Assembly: GCA_003024785.1 (NCBI GenBank)
Contig: PUQB01000086.1
Coordinates: forward strand, 370,336 to 434,335
DNA: 64,000 nucleotides
From: Selaginella tamariscina
Taxonomy: Eukaryota; Streptophyta; Lycopodiopsida; Selaginellales; Selaginellaceae
Direction: 5' to 3'
Position numbers and translations under genes: made by a program. This document shows positions 16,145 through 29,210 of the stretch, in pieces (the first letter of the stretch is position 1; each line of letters begins with the position of its first letter). The notes beneath the pieces were generated by a model. The model saw only the letters and a list, made by a program, of their open reading frames with translations, made no database searches and was not told where the DNA came from.

Positions 16145-19100
16145 ATGGGCGGACGATCTCAGCAAGCCCTAGCGGATCTCAGCCCAGGGTTTCGCAGCGC
16201 GGCGGCTATGGCGGGATGGGACGACGAGGCTCTCTTCCTGGCGGCGGCTTGCGATGGCCATGGCGACGATCTACAGGTGGATTCCACTCCGGATAAGCCG
16301 CACAGAAAGAGGGAAGTGCGAACTCCCGGTCAGGCGATCACGCCCGCAAGCGCCAACAGAGTGTAAGATTTCCTGTATTTTTGAGTAATTTCCATCAAAA
16401 ATCGAAAATCTTACATTTTTTGCATCGAAAGGTTGAATTTTTGTATGCTTTTCATGGAAAAATCGGACTTCCTGAAAATTTTAATAGTATTGCGTCTTAC
16501 ATTTTCTCGGTTCTTTGTTGAAGGCATAGGAAACCCAGAAGACCCACTTCGGATCCGGCTTTTGAAAGATTATCAATTGCTGAAACAACTACGATTTCTG
16601 AAGGTCAGTATACAGTATAGTATATAGGACAGGCGCGCGCGCATACACACAGGCACTCTGTGCATTCTGTATATCTAATCCTTGTACCTGATTGCTACCA
16701 TATATATAGTATGTTTGTAGTATACGTATGTATTTACGTTTTTGTGATTAACACATACCATCGTGTATGTGATTTTAGTTCTCTATATTTTGTCATGCAC
16801 ATGCTGCATAGAACTATATGAGATCAGACTCTCTCGTCTCTCTCTTAAGCTAAGCTCTTAATGAGATTCTTTCTTTGATATAGCTGGTGGTTCACAAAAG
16901 AGCAACGAAAACGAAGTCGTTCTTATAAGTAAATCTTGGTTTATACACACACACAGCGTATGTTATTAAATTTACATATGGCCGTACCCATGTACCATAA
17001 TTCTTATATTTATACATCGTTCCCTTGGTGTTTTAGCTTAATTTCTTATATATAAATATAAGCATGTATGTATCATTTTTATGTCTTATATTCATACACA
17101 TCATTTTATGCATATGTTGCGTAAAGACTGACCTTAACGCTCCGCTATTTGCATTTTCTTATTCAGCTATTGACATTGAAAATTTATTGTGATATAGGTG
17201 GTGGTTCACAAATGATCAATCTTCAGAAGCTAATTGACAAAGTAGCACAGAGAGTTCAACAACTGTACAGAACGAAGAAGAGGGCTTTCTTATAAGTAGG
17301 TCTGTTACACAACACACAAACACACACACACACATTGCACATGCATGCGAGTAAACACAAAATCAACTAAAGTTGATATAATAGCATGTTCTCTCTCTCT
17401 CTCTCAGACACACACATAGTCCTTTTTTGTCTTTTTCACAACATTTGTATCTTGTTTCGTTAAAACAAGATATTGATATTATAATAGATCATTTTTTTGT
17501 GGTATAGGTGGTGGTTCACAAAGGAGCAATCTTCAGAGGCAAATTGACAAAGCAGCAGAAAATTCAGAAAGTGTACAAAACGAAAACGATGTTGTTATAC
17601 GTGAGTCTTGGTTACACACACGCACACACACACAGAGCATGCAGATAATAACTGGAGTTCTAATTCTTACAATTTTATGTTGCTATTATTTAACTGCACA
17701 AATGAATATGCTGAATGTGTGGGTATAAATAGGCATTCATTTAGATGCATCTAACTAAACACCATTATTGCGTTTTTAGGAGGTAATACTTCACAAGTGA
17801 TGGACAAAGGGAAGGTGCATTCACAGGCCAATGTTGTTATTACAAGTCAGTTGTGTGTGTGTTTGTGTCTGTGTGTGGACGGAGCGATCTACTTCTAATT
17901 TATGCCTTTCTTTTAAAACTAGGTGGTAATGCTTCACAAGTCAACAATTGGAGCCAAGAATCTACATCTACAAGTAAGTTCGCTGCTATTGAAGTTAAAA
18001 TTCAATTTTGTAATAAAGATTTCTGTTTTAGTTATTAAGTGTCTTGCTTCCTTAGATGGTGGTAATAATGCACGGGGAGAGTTGGATCCATGTGGAGCTA
18101 CATTGTCACCTACAAGTAAGTCAAACTGTACACACACACACACACACACACATATTATTTAGTTAGAACATTTCTAATGTTACATGGTGGTATAAATTTA
18201 GAGAAAGAAATTGTAGAAGTTCTACAGGGTACCATTGAAAAATCCAAACCTCCCTATTTGGATCAACTCAGGGACGAACTTACATGTGCAGTAAGTATGA
18301 GAGAGAGAGAGAGCTTATACATACATATGAGTGTGTGTAATGTAAATATTACTGAAATATGCGACATACTCGTACACATAGATATGCATGTAAGTTTATG
18401 TATTTATGATTTCTTAGGTATGCCTTGAGATATGTTTTGAACCTTCTACGACATCTTGTGGCCACAGGTATATGTTGATATTGGTTCCTTACATATTTAT
18501 TACGCTGTTCAATTATATGGATTCAATACAAGTATTTAGTTTCTTATACTTATTGTTCTCTTATACAGCTTTTGTCGAAGTTGTCTGCATTCTGCCGTCA
18601 AAAAATGCGGTTTACGTTGTCCAAAATGTCGGAAAGTTTTGAAGTAAGTTAACACTGCAAATATATATGTATTATTGTGCCTAACTATGTGTGTGTGTAG
18701 CGAAAGAGATGGTTTCGGGTCTCTTAAAGCTCCTACTAAGGGCTTCTATATAATATGCAAAAATATATATTAATAGACGAGGGCGATGTCTGCAGGGAAG
18801 AGGGAGCAATTAACATTGTATTGTGGAACACAATACAAATCCTGTTTCCTGAAGAAACTGCCAAACGATTGGAGAATAGTAAAAACGAGCAAAGTGAGGA
18901 TGCTCCTGTTCCAAGTTCAGGACCGACGACGAGAAGTGGCCGTCAGCTGTCAGTGGATAGGAACCGTCCGATTGGCAATTTCAGAAGATACACACAATCT
19001 TATAGAGCTTCTCAAAGGCCTCATAACGTAGTCAGAGAAGGTAATACTACATACTTCAATGATTTCCATATATGCATGTATGCATTTTTGTATAGATATG

Positions 19101-20355
19101 CACATCAGCCTCGAGCGTGCGTGCGTGCGTGCGTGTGAGTGAAATACAAGGGTTCACAACTGTAAATGCATTATAGTCAAACACTGAACCGAAGATAAGT
19201 GTCTATGATCCTGATACGGTATATATACATATACATTTTTGATGCTTGATTAAATATTAGCTACAGGGAGTATACTTACGAGCATGTGGAGAGAGAGTTA
19301 CTATATATGTGTCTGTGGCTATAGATACATTGCATGTAAGGAGACACACCACATGCCTTAACGTTGGTTAATGCAGATTATAATGGGAGCGTGGAGAGTA
19401 GGAGAAGGCAGCAGCAAGAGGAAGTGGATGCAAATCTGGCAACAAGGTTACAACAAGCGGAGCTCATGAACTCCTCATCAACAGACATAGCAAACTTCCA
19501 CAGATTATTACGCTGCCTTGATAGGAGATTCCAAGATGGCCTCAGAGGTATACACTCTCGTTAACTCTAGCTCAATTAAAATTAAATTAAATTAACTTGG
19601 TTTAGTATTATTACATTATCAGTATTTGTTTGATTATATATACAAAAGCTATGTAGGAGCATGATACTCTCTCTCTTATTTAAACTTATGTTTAAAAAAT
19701 TTAAATTGAAAGGCCCTACAAATTAATTATAAGTTTTATTATAGAATTATATTTTAATTATAATTTTGAAATACATAAAGTTTTAAATTGAAATTTCATC
19801 AGAACGCAAGATGGTCTGATATTTTAGTTGTTTCTATATTTATCATTTTTTATTAATCAAATTTGTTTTTATGAGTAGTAGTTTATAATTTTAATACTTA
19901 ATAATTTATACTTGGTCAATGATTTTTCTTATTAATATAAATTATAGAAAGAACTTACAAATTTATTAGAAAATTGTTTTCAGAACTTACAAATGTTTTA
20001 TTAAAATTTAAAAAAAATAAGAGAGGCCTAAGCTAATTTAAACAATAAAATAAATTTATATTGTTATAAAAATTAATGAGTTATATATTAAAATATTAAA
20101 TATTATGCAATTTAATATACTTTTCTGTGGGTGTCTGTATGTAGTGGGTAGGGCATCATAATACTGATCAATAAAATATAAATTAAAAAAGTTATAATTA
20201 ATAGCTCTATAGTTTTATCAAAATCTATTAAATATATAATCAATGTGCATGTTATGTATATTATATTTATCCCAGGAAACAACCGCCATAGGCACGTCCT
20301 GGCGAGCAGGTTGACTCGAGCACACAACCCATGTGTTGTTGGAAAATTTAAATAA
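16145..20355 (+). CDS. RING-finger (C3HC4) E3 ubiquitin ligase-like protein
   Basis: Exons seen: 16145-16362, ~16501-16603, 16884-16928, 17198-17295, 17508-17600, 17780-17845, 17923-17973, 18056-18115, 18163-18290, 18418-18467, 18569-18644, 18796-19040, 19377-19547, 20276-20355. The 18418 and 18569 exons encode a complete C3HC4 RING (CLEICFEP, SCGHSFCRSCL, CPKCRK), expected to bind two zinc ions and recruit an E2. The following exon carries NIVLWNTIQILFPEE, a conserved element placed after the RING in a plant RING family. The 19377 exon has EEVDANLATRLQQAE, a helical acidic tail. The N-terminal half is low in conservation and contains duplicated GG-S/T-Q exons. The frame is broken at the exon 1/2 junction and in 17198-17295. 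The last exon (26 codons) rests only on a good acceptor, phase and stop. The start could instead be the downstream ATG at 16208. Target proteins are unknown. Confidence 0.75.
16884..18115 (+). repeat. Array of tandemly duplicated small exons
   Basis: Exons at 16884, 17198 and 17508 begin with GGTGGTTCACAAA after a TATAG acceptor. Those at 17198 and 17508 share GATCAATCTTCAGA/GAGCAATCTTCAGA and ATTGACAAAG. The exons at 17780, 17923 and 18056 keep the GG(N)-(S/T/A)-S/Q start. All but the 17198 exon (once corrected by one base) are phase-1 symmetrical and could be skipped or multiplied without frame loss. Each following intron carries a CA or TG tract. Confidence 0.7.
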
Positions 20356-20469
20356 AAAAACAAAAGAACATGTACAGTTTAATGAAACTCACATGTATCA
20401 AAACAAACTTAAATAAATAATAAAAACATACTCTTTATACAATAGGGGTTCATACTCAGAGCTCTCTAA

Positions 20470-20818
20470 ATGTATTTCACCAACATAATATGTGTGTTCC
20501 TCATCCTCACATTCGCAGCAGGAAATGCACAGCAGACAAGAGAGGAATCCTCGTACAAAGCTAGCTATAAAAGAGTTGCAGAGGCCAGTGAGTTGTGTCC
20601 ATTCAGTTCCTCCCTCTCCCAGCAGCCCGACAGTGATCAAGGCCCAGATCCCAACTGGGTTATCCAAAACGAGCTCAGTTTCCTAAATGGAGATTGGTTT
20701 CAAGGACCCAATGCGCATCTGAAGCTCATTCCCTTCATACAAGGCTCGCCCTCCAGTTTTCGCCCCCTTCAGCTCGCCTCTTTCTGGATCACAGACGTGT
20801 AAGTTGTGCGTGCGTGTG

Positions 20819-20906
<88 letters not shown>

Positions 20907-23449
20907 GAATCTGAGGAGCAAATCGGGTATTGTGAGAGTGAGTGCCATACTCAAGCTTGCAATATCGAAGCACAGGAGCATCAGTTACTACACAAGTGCA
21001 TCGGACGAATACGAGCAGGTCGTAACACATGTGTACTACAGTGTCAAGTCTAACATTTTGTATGTTTTAGAGCGATGGATTCTCGGCAATCACTGCCCTC
21101 ATGGAAGGGATATACTTCGAGACGGCAACGGAGAGAGGAGTATGCATGGTGGGTTGCACGAGACTCCCACATGGAAACTCAACTGGTGTGGAACAGTATT
21201 GCGATCTTCACCTGGAGCTGCATTTCCCTCAGCAACACAGACTCAAGTCGAGGGAGGTCCGGGGTGCCCTCCGGTCGGAACGGTTTGACGACGTTCAGGT
21301 TGTATCCTCTCTCGGTGCGTTCTCTAAGTACGAGTTTAGCAACAAGGAGGTCGCATGTAATAGCAGCACCTTTCTGGAGAACGTGGTTAACAGTTTACCG
21401 TGGGAAGCGGTTCTGTTCCTCTCTTATGGAGATTCTCACCGGCCAGTGGGTGGAACTCTCAGGAACGGGGCCGTTCCCACCGAACTCGACACGCATGCGC
21501 GTCTTGGACATACGGTGCATTGATTTCTCGTCAGAGGCAGGTTTCTTTGCGAACGTGAGCATGATCTTCCGGTCTGCATCCCTCTATACGACCCCAGGCT
21601 GTCTATGGAACGGACGGGGCTTCACGACGGAACAGTGTTCGCTACCGAAGGGTTGTACAAGTCTTCTACCGGCGAGCTCTGCATGGTCGGATGCAGATAC
21701 ATGGAGAAGCTCTCGTGTGACATTGGTATCTCTATATACTTACCGGTTTCGTTCTCGGTCCGGCAGAGAAACGTCTTGTTTGGGAGGTTTACTGGTCCGG
21801 GATTCCCGCCCACGGGGTTCGGTCTGTTCGTGCCACCGAGGAGGATATACGGAGAGAGAGCAAAGGAGCTCGTGTACAAGTACTCAAGAACTCAGGAATC
21901 AGTGGAGGCTGCTAAGCTCGACGAGTCACAGGCTTGACGGATCGGATCAAGCTCTCCATGTTGAAGTTTCCAGCTAGCAACGAGTTGATGGTTCAGACGG
22001 GGCTTCTCTCGAGACCGGCCAACTTGAGCACCGGAAGAATGCTGGATATCCAGGTATTATGCATAGAAGACACACCGATGAGCGGCTACGGAGAAGATGT
22101 AGTACTGGATGTGGATTACATTAGAGTGGCTGTTGAGATCACAGTTACTGGAGGTGATGAAGAGGGTATACCTCTTCTGCCGCCCGTCTCCGCTGAGGGG
22201 GTGTACGTGCGACGCACTGGGAAGATGCATCTGGTTGGCTGTCGGAGGAGGAACAGCAGTTCGGAGTCTTCCCCGTACTCGTTCTTCCCTGGAGAGTGCG
22301 GTGAAGATAACTGTGCAGTATCCACCGAGCAACAGCAAGTGGATGGTCAGTCCGACAGTGAAGGTATCCATGGAGGACACCATGCTGGAGACGTTTCCGA
22401 TACTCTATGGTGACCAGCTGCACGATATTCTCTCCAGGAAGTCACTCGAGTCCGTCCTCAGTGCGCTGACGCTGAGCTTGATGACCGTCTGTGTCGTGCT
22501 ACAGCTCCTGCACGTTAAGAAGACAACGGACTCGGCTCCGTTTGTCTCCCTTGTGATGCTTGGTGTGCAATCCTTTGGCTTCTCTGTCCCGCTCATAACC
22601 GGTGCAGAGGCTCTGTTTGCCAAGGCAACCCCGGTTATAGTTGACGCCAAGCTCAGCACCAGGATACTATTGTACTTAGTGAAGCTCCTTTCTCTTGCGG
22701 CTCTTCTTCTCATGCTCCGTCTCTGCCAGAAGGTCGTGAGGTACAGAATCCGCCTGTCGACCAAGTTCCCTCTGGAGCCGCGCCGGGTGCCGAGCGAGAC
22801 CGAGCCCCTCAAGCGCTTCTGCATCGTGCACTCAGTTGGGTTTCTGGCTGTGCTTCTCTTTCACTACCTGCTCTGGAGCAGTGAAGACGGGAGGGAAAGC
22901 GTATGTTACATGGGATGGGAAGGACGGGATGCGAGACCGAGACTGGATGAAAGAGCTCAAGGAGTACGCTGGGCTGGTCGAGGACTGGTTCCTGTTGCCT
23001 CAGGTGATAGCGGCTTCGGTGTGGGAGATCAAAGGGAAACCGTTACTGCCTGCTTACTATATGGGTATGACTGTACTGAGAATGCTTCCCCATGTGTACC
23101 ACGCCTTGAACAGGCCGTTGTTCAACCCGTACTTTGCGGATGAGGCTTCGGTGTTTGCTAACCCCAAGTTGGACTTTTACACCTCGATTGGGGACTTGTT
23201 CATACCACTTGTGGCTGTGGGTCTTGCTGGGGCTGTGTATGCACAGCAGAGGTGGAATGGGCTTAAGTGGGAGGACTGGTTAGGCAGGGCTCCAAGAGCT
23301 TGATGAGGTATGGGTCTAAGTTGTATGAGAGGCTACCTTCTAGCAAGATTGAGAGACTGCCTTCTGTTAACAAGTTTGAGGCTGAGATGATGCCTTCTGC
23401 TGTTGAAGAAAGTGATCATGAATCCTTACTGAATGGTGGCAAGCACTAG
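20470..23449 (+). CDS. DUF2921 family membrane protein
   Basis: A plant-specific family of unknown function. The start at 20470 opens a signal-peptide-like segment (MYFTNIICVFLILTFAAG). A first intron (20799-20906) is nearly all CT/TA repeat; a second is probably 21019-21070 (52 nt), joining EYEQ to SDGFSAITALMEGIYFE. The extracytoplasmic half has the family landmarks ATERGVCMVGC, ATEGLYKSSTGELCMVGC and SFSVRQRNVLFG. The C-terminal third is multi-spanning (about 22440-23260), with GLVEDWFLLPQVIAAS, LLPHVY-like and FGD/IGDLFIPL-type family motifs, then a short cytoplasmic tail ending at 23449. The reading frame switches about six times (near 21510, 21590, 21890, 22190, 22880 and 23280), with family sequence continuing after each. 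Identity is firm; integrity is not. Confidence 0.8.
20823..20906. repeat. CT then TA microsatellite filling an intron
   Basis: About 50 bases of (CT)n followed by about 30 of (TA)n. It ends in ACAG, the 3' splice site of the first DUF2921 intron, so the CT/TA run effectively is the polypyrimidine tract. Confidence 0.85.
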
Positions 23450-24650
23450 TTTGTATTAATTAATATATCAAATATAAACCATATAATTTAATTTTTAGTT
23501 TAATATATTTTATAAAATTGAAACCAAAGTTAAGTTTATATAGAAATGTGTTTAATTTTATATATATTATAATTTACCAGTCAATAAAATTCTTAATTTA
23601 TTATTTGTACCATCAGTCTGATCTTAGATTATTGTACTCTTGATATTACGTAGAATGTATAATATAATAACCGTACTAATGCTTTAAATCTATTTTATCT
23701 ATAATTAATAAATGGATAAAGCCTGGTTTGTTATTTTTAATTAATTAGTATATCCCATATATTAAATGAATTAAATGCATAAAGCATACATTAAATGAAT
23801 TTACATATCCTATCTAATATAAATAGCATATATTATCTAAATAATGTTTTTTTAAATAATAAAACTCACCCCACGCTGGTAACCGATGAAGCAACGAAGA
23901 TACTATTCCAAGGTCTGAAATAACACCAAATACTATTTAAAAATATATATCTTTTTAATACAATGATTAATATTATATGTTTAATTATGTATGTATCTTC
24001 ACTAGGGTTAATTGTGGTAATTTTATAAAAACAAGGTTGATTGATTTTCCCTATGAAAAATATGAAAAATAAATAAATGTGTTTATTTATATCATAAGAT
24101 ATAGAAATTTATTAATCATTTACATATGATTCTATAGCTTTTAAATATTTGAATTTAAAAATGAAATACTTTTAAATATTTATTTAATATTATAGGTTTT
24201 CTAGTGTCATGTCAATGTTGGGGACTTTTAACATAAAATTTCATGTTTATTAATTGATTAATATGGATCTATAGTATGTGAGTATCATATAAGAATGTGT
24301 GTGTTTTATATGTAATACAACACATGTATGTACACAATGGCTAGGCCCATGCATAAATGGTATAATTGTACATTGTCTTTAGCCCTTTATACAAGGGCAA
24401 AGTGAGATACTTATTAATTTATTCTTTATAATATCCATATTCTAGAACGTATTAGATTATCCCATCATTATAAATCTAGCTAAAGGGTCCTAATTTAGTG
24501 GTTATGATTCGGTGGCAGGGAAAACCTCCCGTTATGGTTTAAATGCCTCTACATCTAGCTATCCCTACTTTTTTTCGTAAAACCCTCTACATTTTGTGGG
24601 TGTATCATGAACGTGATTATTCCTCTTACACGTTATCTGTTTAACAGTAC
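23450..24650. other. AT-rich spacer before the MADS gene
   Basis: No coding exon seen. The last 200 bases are less AT-rich and probably contain the MADS-gene promoter. I could not assign a TATA box. Confidence 0.55.
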
Positions 24651-25608
24651 ATGATGGGTAGAAGAAAGCTCCCCATTGAATACATTCAGAATGACAAGTC
24701 TAGGAGGGAGACTTTCAAGAAGCGAATGAAGGGTTTGAAGGGCAAGGCCGAGCAGCTGGCTACTCTATGCAATGTTCAAGTCGGACTGGTGGTGATCATT
24801 GATGGAAAGGTTCATGAGGCTGGTTTTGGACCCGGTGGGATGGACTTCGGAGACATTGTGAAAAGTATGCAATGAACAAGTATAACATGTATCACTACTC
24901 GACTCTCCACAAGATGCTGAATCCGGAGATGGCTGCTGCAAATCCTCCATTGCCTGCAGCTCCTCCTTTCAATTACTTTGATCTTAATCTGCCTACAAAT
25001 CTCATTGGGTTTAAGCCGAATGGAGTCCCGATTATCAGTCCGAGCTCAGTAGGCGTGGAAGTTGCGCATGGTGGCTTAACCTTCAACAACACCACCATGC
25101 CGGTTGATGTGAATGTGAAGCAGGACGAGGACGATATAACGTCGGAGGAGAAATCTGTGGTGTCTGAAGATTGTTCACACGATACAAAGACAGGTATAGT
25201 AATGCATCATAATCACAGGTTTGCCTCCTTTATGGCACCCAACTTGGATATGGAAAGTCTGCCTGCATATGATTTCTCAAACCCTAACATGAGCATGTTC
25301 CAACAAGCAAACAACAACAACAACGGCTTTGAGAACGGGTACGTGAATCCAGTGATGATTAATAGCAGTATGGGTAACTTGAATATATACAATGGTGCGC
25401 CGCTGGTTGTGCTGGGACGGAGAACATTGCTAGGGTTGGATTTAATTTTTATGATCAATTCAACGGTTTAGACGGAGGTGCTCTTGATATCGATTTTGAC
25501 AAGGCTATGCCGATGCAGTCTTTCCACTGGGCTGAGGATCCTGTTAACCATGATGCTACTAGCAGTAGCACTACCACCAGCAGCAGCAACATGTCTTCTA
25601 CCACTTAA
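24651..25608 (+). CDS. Type I-like MADS-box transcription factor
   Basis: The N-terminus is a MADS domain (GRRKLPIEYIQNDKSRRETF, KKRMKGLKGKAEQLATLC), the DNA-binding and dimerisation fold that contacts CArG-type sites. There is no keratin-like K-box downstream, and the gene appears intronless, both features of type I MADS proteins; the subgroup (M-gamma-like) is a guess. The rest is Asn/Ser/Pro-rich with an acidic patch (QDEDDITSEEKSVVSED), an N5 run and a Ser/Thr tail, plausible for activation. Two frame breaks interrupt it: just after the MADS domain (near 24840-24870) and near 25410. The C-terminal frame then runs through YDQFNGLDGGALDIDFD to a stop at 25606-25608. Confidence 0.75.
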
Positions 25609-26336
25609 TCACCTTGTTTACCTCCACTTTCACTTTCATGGACAATGTTTATTTGAATTCAATTCACTTCTTTATCTTTCAATTTAGAATAGTGCATAGT
25701 TAGAACAATTGACCTAGCGTGTGTGCATGCGCGTGCGTGCGTGTTACAACTAGATATGTATACTTAACCCTAGTATATATTAAACCCTAAACAAGTAAAC
25801 ATGTAGAGCGCAATCTGGGAATCGGACGGTCTACAGAAGCTGTAATTTGAAGTCGGTCACTGAACGTTAAGCAGGGTGAATACGTGGCAGTAAGGAATAT
25901 ACCCGTTGGAGAGATCCTAGGGTTCGAGGAATCGACAGAGCGGTTGTGGAAGCGAGGAATGGGCGTCTAGGGTCTCCAGTGTGAGGTGCGTCCTTTGTTC
26001 TTCCTGGAAATTTGGGGTACACGCCGGTTCTTTACTCTTCGAGAATCGTGTAGGCTCATCTTCTCCTGGAGGTGCTGAATTGAATGTGTAAGGTACGTCT
26101 TTGATCCTCCCGGAGTCCTGGAGGCGCTGAATCGCGATATGCATCGCAAATTTGGGCCTTGCTCTTCCTGGCGCTGATTCTGAATACGTACGGCGAGATC
26201 TTGGTGGAATCGGGGAGTAGGTCGCATGAATTCGTGTTGCGGGGGATGGAGGCTGATCTCAGATTAGGGTTCATTGATTTCTGACGATGCGGCTGTGAAG
26301 GAGCTGGATCCGGGGTTGGTGGTTGGGTTGCGATCC
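25609..26336. promoter_or_regulatory. Intergenic region and 5' leader of the ARIA-like gene
   Basis: Contains a short GCGT/GTGT repeat near 25720-25745. From about 25900 there is a GC-richer leader with several imperfect repeats of the TTCCTGG..GCTGA type. GATTAGGGTT and CCTAGGGTT occur before the ATG. No separate gene is recognised. Confidence 0.45.
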
Positions 26337-29172
26337 ATGGCATCTGTAGATGCTGGTAGTGACGCGAAGACAGCCGGGAGTGTAGAGAGGAAGGGTCTCA
26401 AGAGAAAGCTGGCAGAAACCTCCTTGGAAGACGGTCCGGTAACAGAGTGCTGTCCGATGCAGAGGTTTTGCTGGAGACTCTCAATAATTGTACGTCCTGG
26501 AGAGAAAATGACCGGTATTCTGCTCGCCAGGCTGCCCATGCTCTTGCTGAGCTCGCTAAACACGGTAATTCCTCTGTCGAAGAACCATTCCTTTCGTTTT
26601 TTTGTAAAAGTCTGTGTGTGTTTGTGTATAGACACACACAAACGAAATCAATAGTCTATTTGACCGATTTATATAAGTCCGTGTTCATTTCAAATAGACA
26701 CACGATTGCTCACTTGTGTCTTTTAGCAGAGGATCATGTAGATTTGATAGTCGACAAGGGGGTTGTTCACGCTCTGGTTCCACATCTCTCTGCTCCCGGT
26801 TTCCAAGAGGGGAGGGCCCTATTGCATATGAGCACGAGGTTGAAAAGGATGCTGCTTTTGCATTGGGCCTGCTTGCAGTGAGGGTACTCTATCTGCAATA
26901 TATATACATATACATACACATATACACATACATATACATATATATGTGTGTATGTGTATGTGTATGTGTATATCTGTATATGTATATGTATATATGCTTT
27001 TCACGTATTTATTTTGTTTTCTGTTTAAGCAGCCAGAGCATCAGAGGCTGATAGCAGACGCTGGTGCCTTGCCTGCATTAGTTGCTTTATTAAAGCGTCG
27101 TGGAACTGGACAGAGCGCACGTACCGTGAATGGTTTAGTTCGCAGGGCTGCGGATGCGATCACAAATCTTGCTCACGAAAATGGAAGCATCAAGACTCGA
27201 GTGAGGTAATTCCAGTAATCATACGGCTTTTGCATTTAAGAGATGCATGTAAATGATTTTTGCTTACGGAATTGTAGCGGAATTTTGAGATACTGTAATT
27301 AAATCTAAATATGTGTATCTGAGACTCTAAATGTATCAATGTTAACCACAATTGTTTGAGCATGTGTCCCACATCTGCTATATCTAGCATATGAACTACA
27401 TACGTACATACATGCATACATGTGTGTGTGTGTGTGTGCAATTCTTGCATCATTCATCAACTATAGGCATGCATGGACATATATATGTGTGTGTATGTAG
27501 CATACATATATACAATGCTTATGCAGAACGGAAGGCGGCATTCCTCCACTTGTGGAGCTTTTGGAGTCAAGCGATCCAAAGGTACAACGAGCATCAGCTG
27601 GTGCTTTGCGAACGTTGGCCTTCAAAAATGAAGCAAACAAAAACCAGGTATAGCTATGTTTATACATAGTAGTCGAGTTTATACAATGAATGTATTTTTC
27701 TTGATATTTTGCTATTTTAGATTGTAGAGAACAACGCATTACCAACTCTGATTTTTATGCTGCGCTCGGAAGACGTGGGAATTCATTATGAGGCGGTACA
27801 GTGGATACATTCAATTTGTTAATATAAAATATTAACACTAGCTAATCTCTCTCTCTCATCGCTTCTATGTAATATGCATTCTTTTTCTTGTCTGATTTTA
27901 ATTGCTTTATGTTCACAGGTTGGAGTCATTGGAAACCTCGTCCATTCATCCTCCAACATAAAAAGGAGGTGCTTGCTGCTGGAGCTCTGCAACCGGTTAT
28001 TGGCCTTTTGAGGTACGAAAGTAAATTGATTGCTACTTATGTAATGTCGTGTATGATCCTCAGCACATATGTTAACGTTGCAGTGCTCATATATCATTCG
28101 GATCCAGTATACTCTAAGCTTGATTTGTATAAAAGTATATACATGTGAGTGCTTACGTTCAATAAGTACTAAGTTCATATACCTATACTGGATCTGTGTT
28201 ACGGTATATAGTCATATTGTTACGGTCCATCTGATGTTATATACTCTCGGACTTTTAATTTGCTAAATGTATTCACATAGGTATGGATATATGCAGGTGC
28301 TACATACTCTTTATTTTATTTAGTTTGACTACATGTATCTGTATACATATGCGTGTATTGGATGTTTTGACTTTATGTATCGTTTGATGAGCAGCTCAAA
28401 GTGCCAGGAAAGCCAGCGTGAGGCGGCTCTTTTGCTCGGCCAGTTTGCGACAGCCGATCCAGACTGTAAGGTGAGCTGCACATATATTTACAGTCCCACG
28501 TGGGTATGCATGTCTGTTTGTGAACATACATACATGGAGAGAGTTCTGTATATGGCCATCTTCTAGGTGCACATTGTACAACGCGGCGCTGTACCCTCTT
28601 ATTAAGATGCTCGAGGCTTCTGATGCTCAGTTGAAGGAGATGGCAGCATTTGCACTTGGCCGACTTGCGCAGGTTTGTACTCCATAAAATATTATATAGA
28701 AAGACAAAGTAAGCTGTTTCGTTTTTGTTGTTTGTGTGAAGATAGAGGGATCTGGTGTCTCTCAGTCTTGATGTATGTGTGTATGTGATGTATGCTGTTC
28801 TTGATATGCGAGTGTGTTTTTGTGTGTACTGTTGTAATACGTGAATGCAGAATACGCACAATCAAGCGGGAATAGTACATGACGGCGGCCTAAGACCATT
28901 GCTGGAGCTACTTGATTCGAAAAATGGATCTCTACAGCATAACTCTGCCTTTGCTCTGTATGGTCTTGCGGATAATGAGGTGAGGTCTTTGCATATCTGT
29001 ATCTTATATTCACGTCTATCAATGTGTAGCACAAATACTTACATATACGTCCGTGTGCGATTTTATCCTCAGGATAATGTGTCTGACATAGTAAGGGAAG
29101 GTGGCGTGCAAAGCCTGCAAGAAAGCAAGCTTATTGTTCAGGTCTGTCTGTCTCTGTCTGTCTGTCTTCTCT

Positions 29173-29210
<38 letters not shown>

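Noticed and set aside
20806..21288. Long open frame starting MRACVYSLSLSL
   Set aside because: The start is translated CT/TA microsatellite in an intron; only the part after 20907 is real DUF2921 exon.
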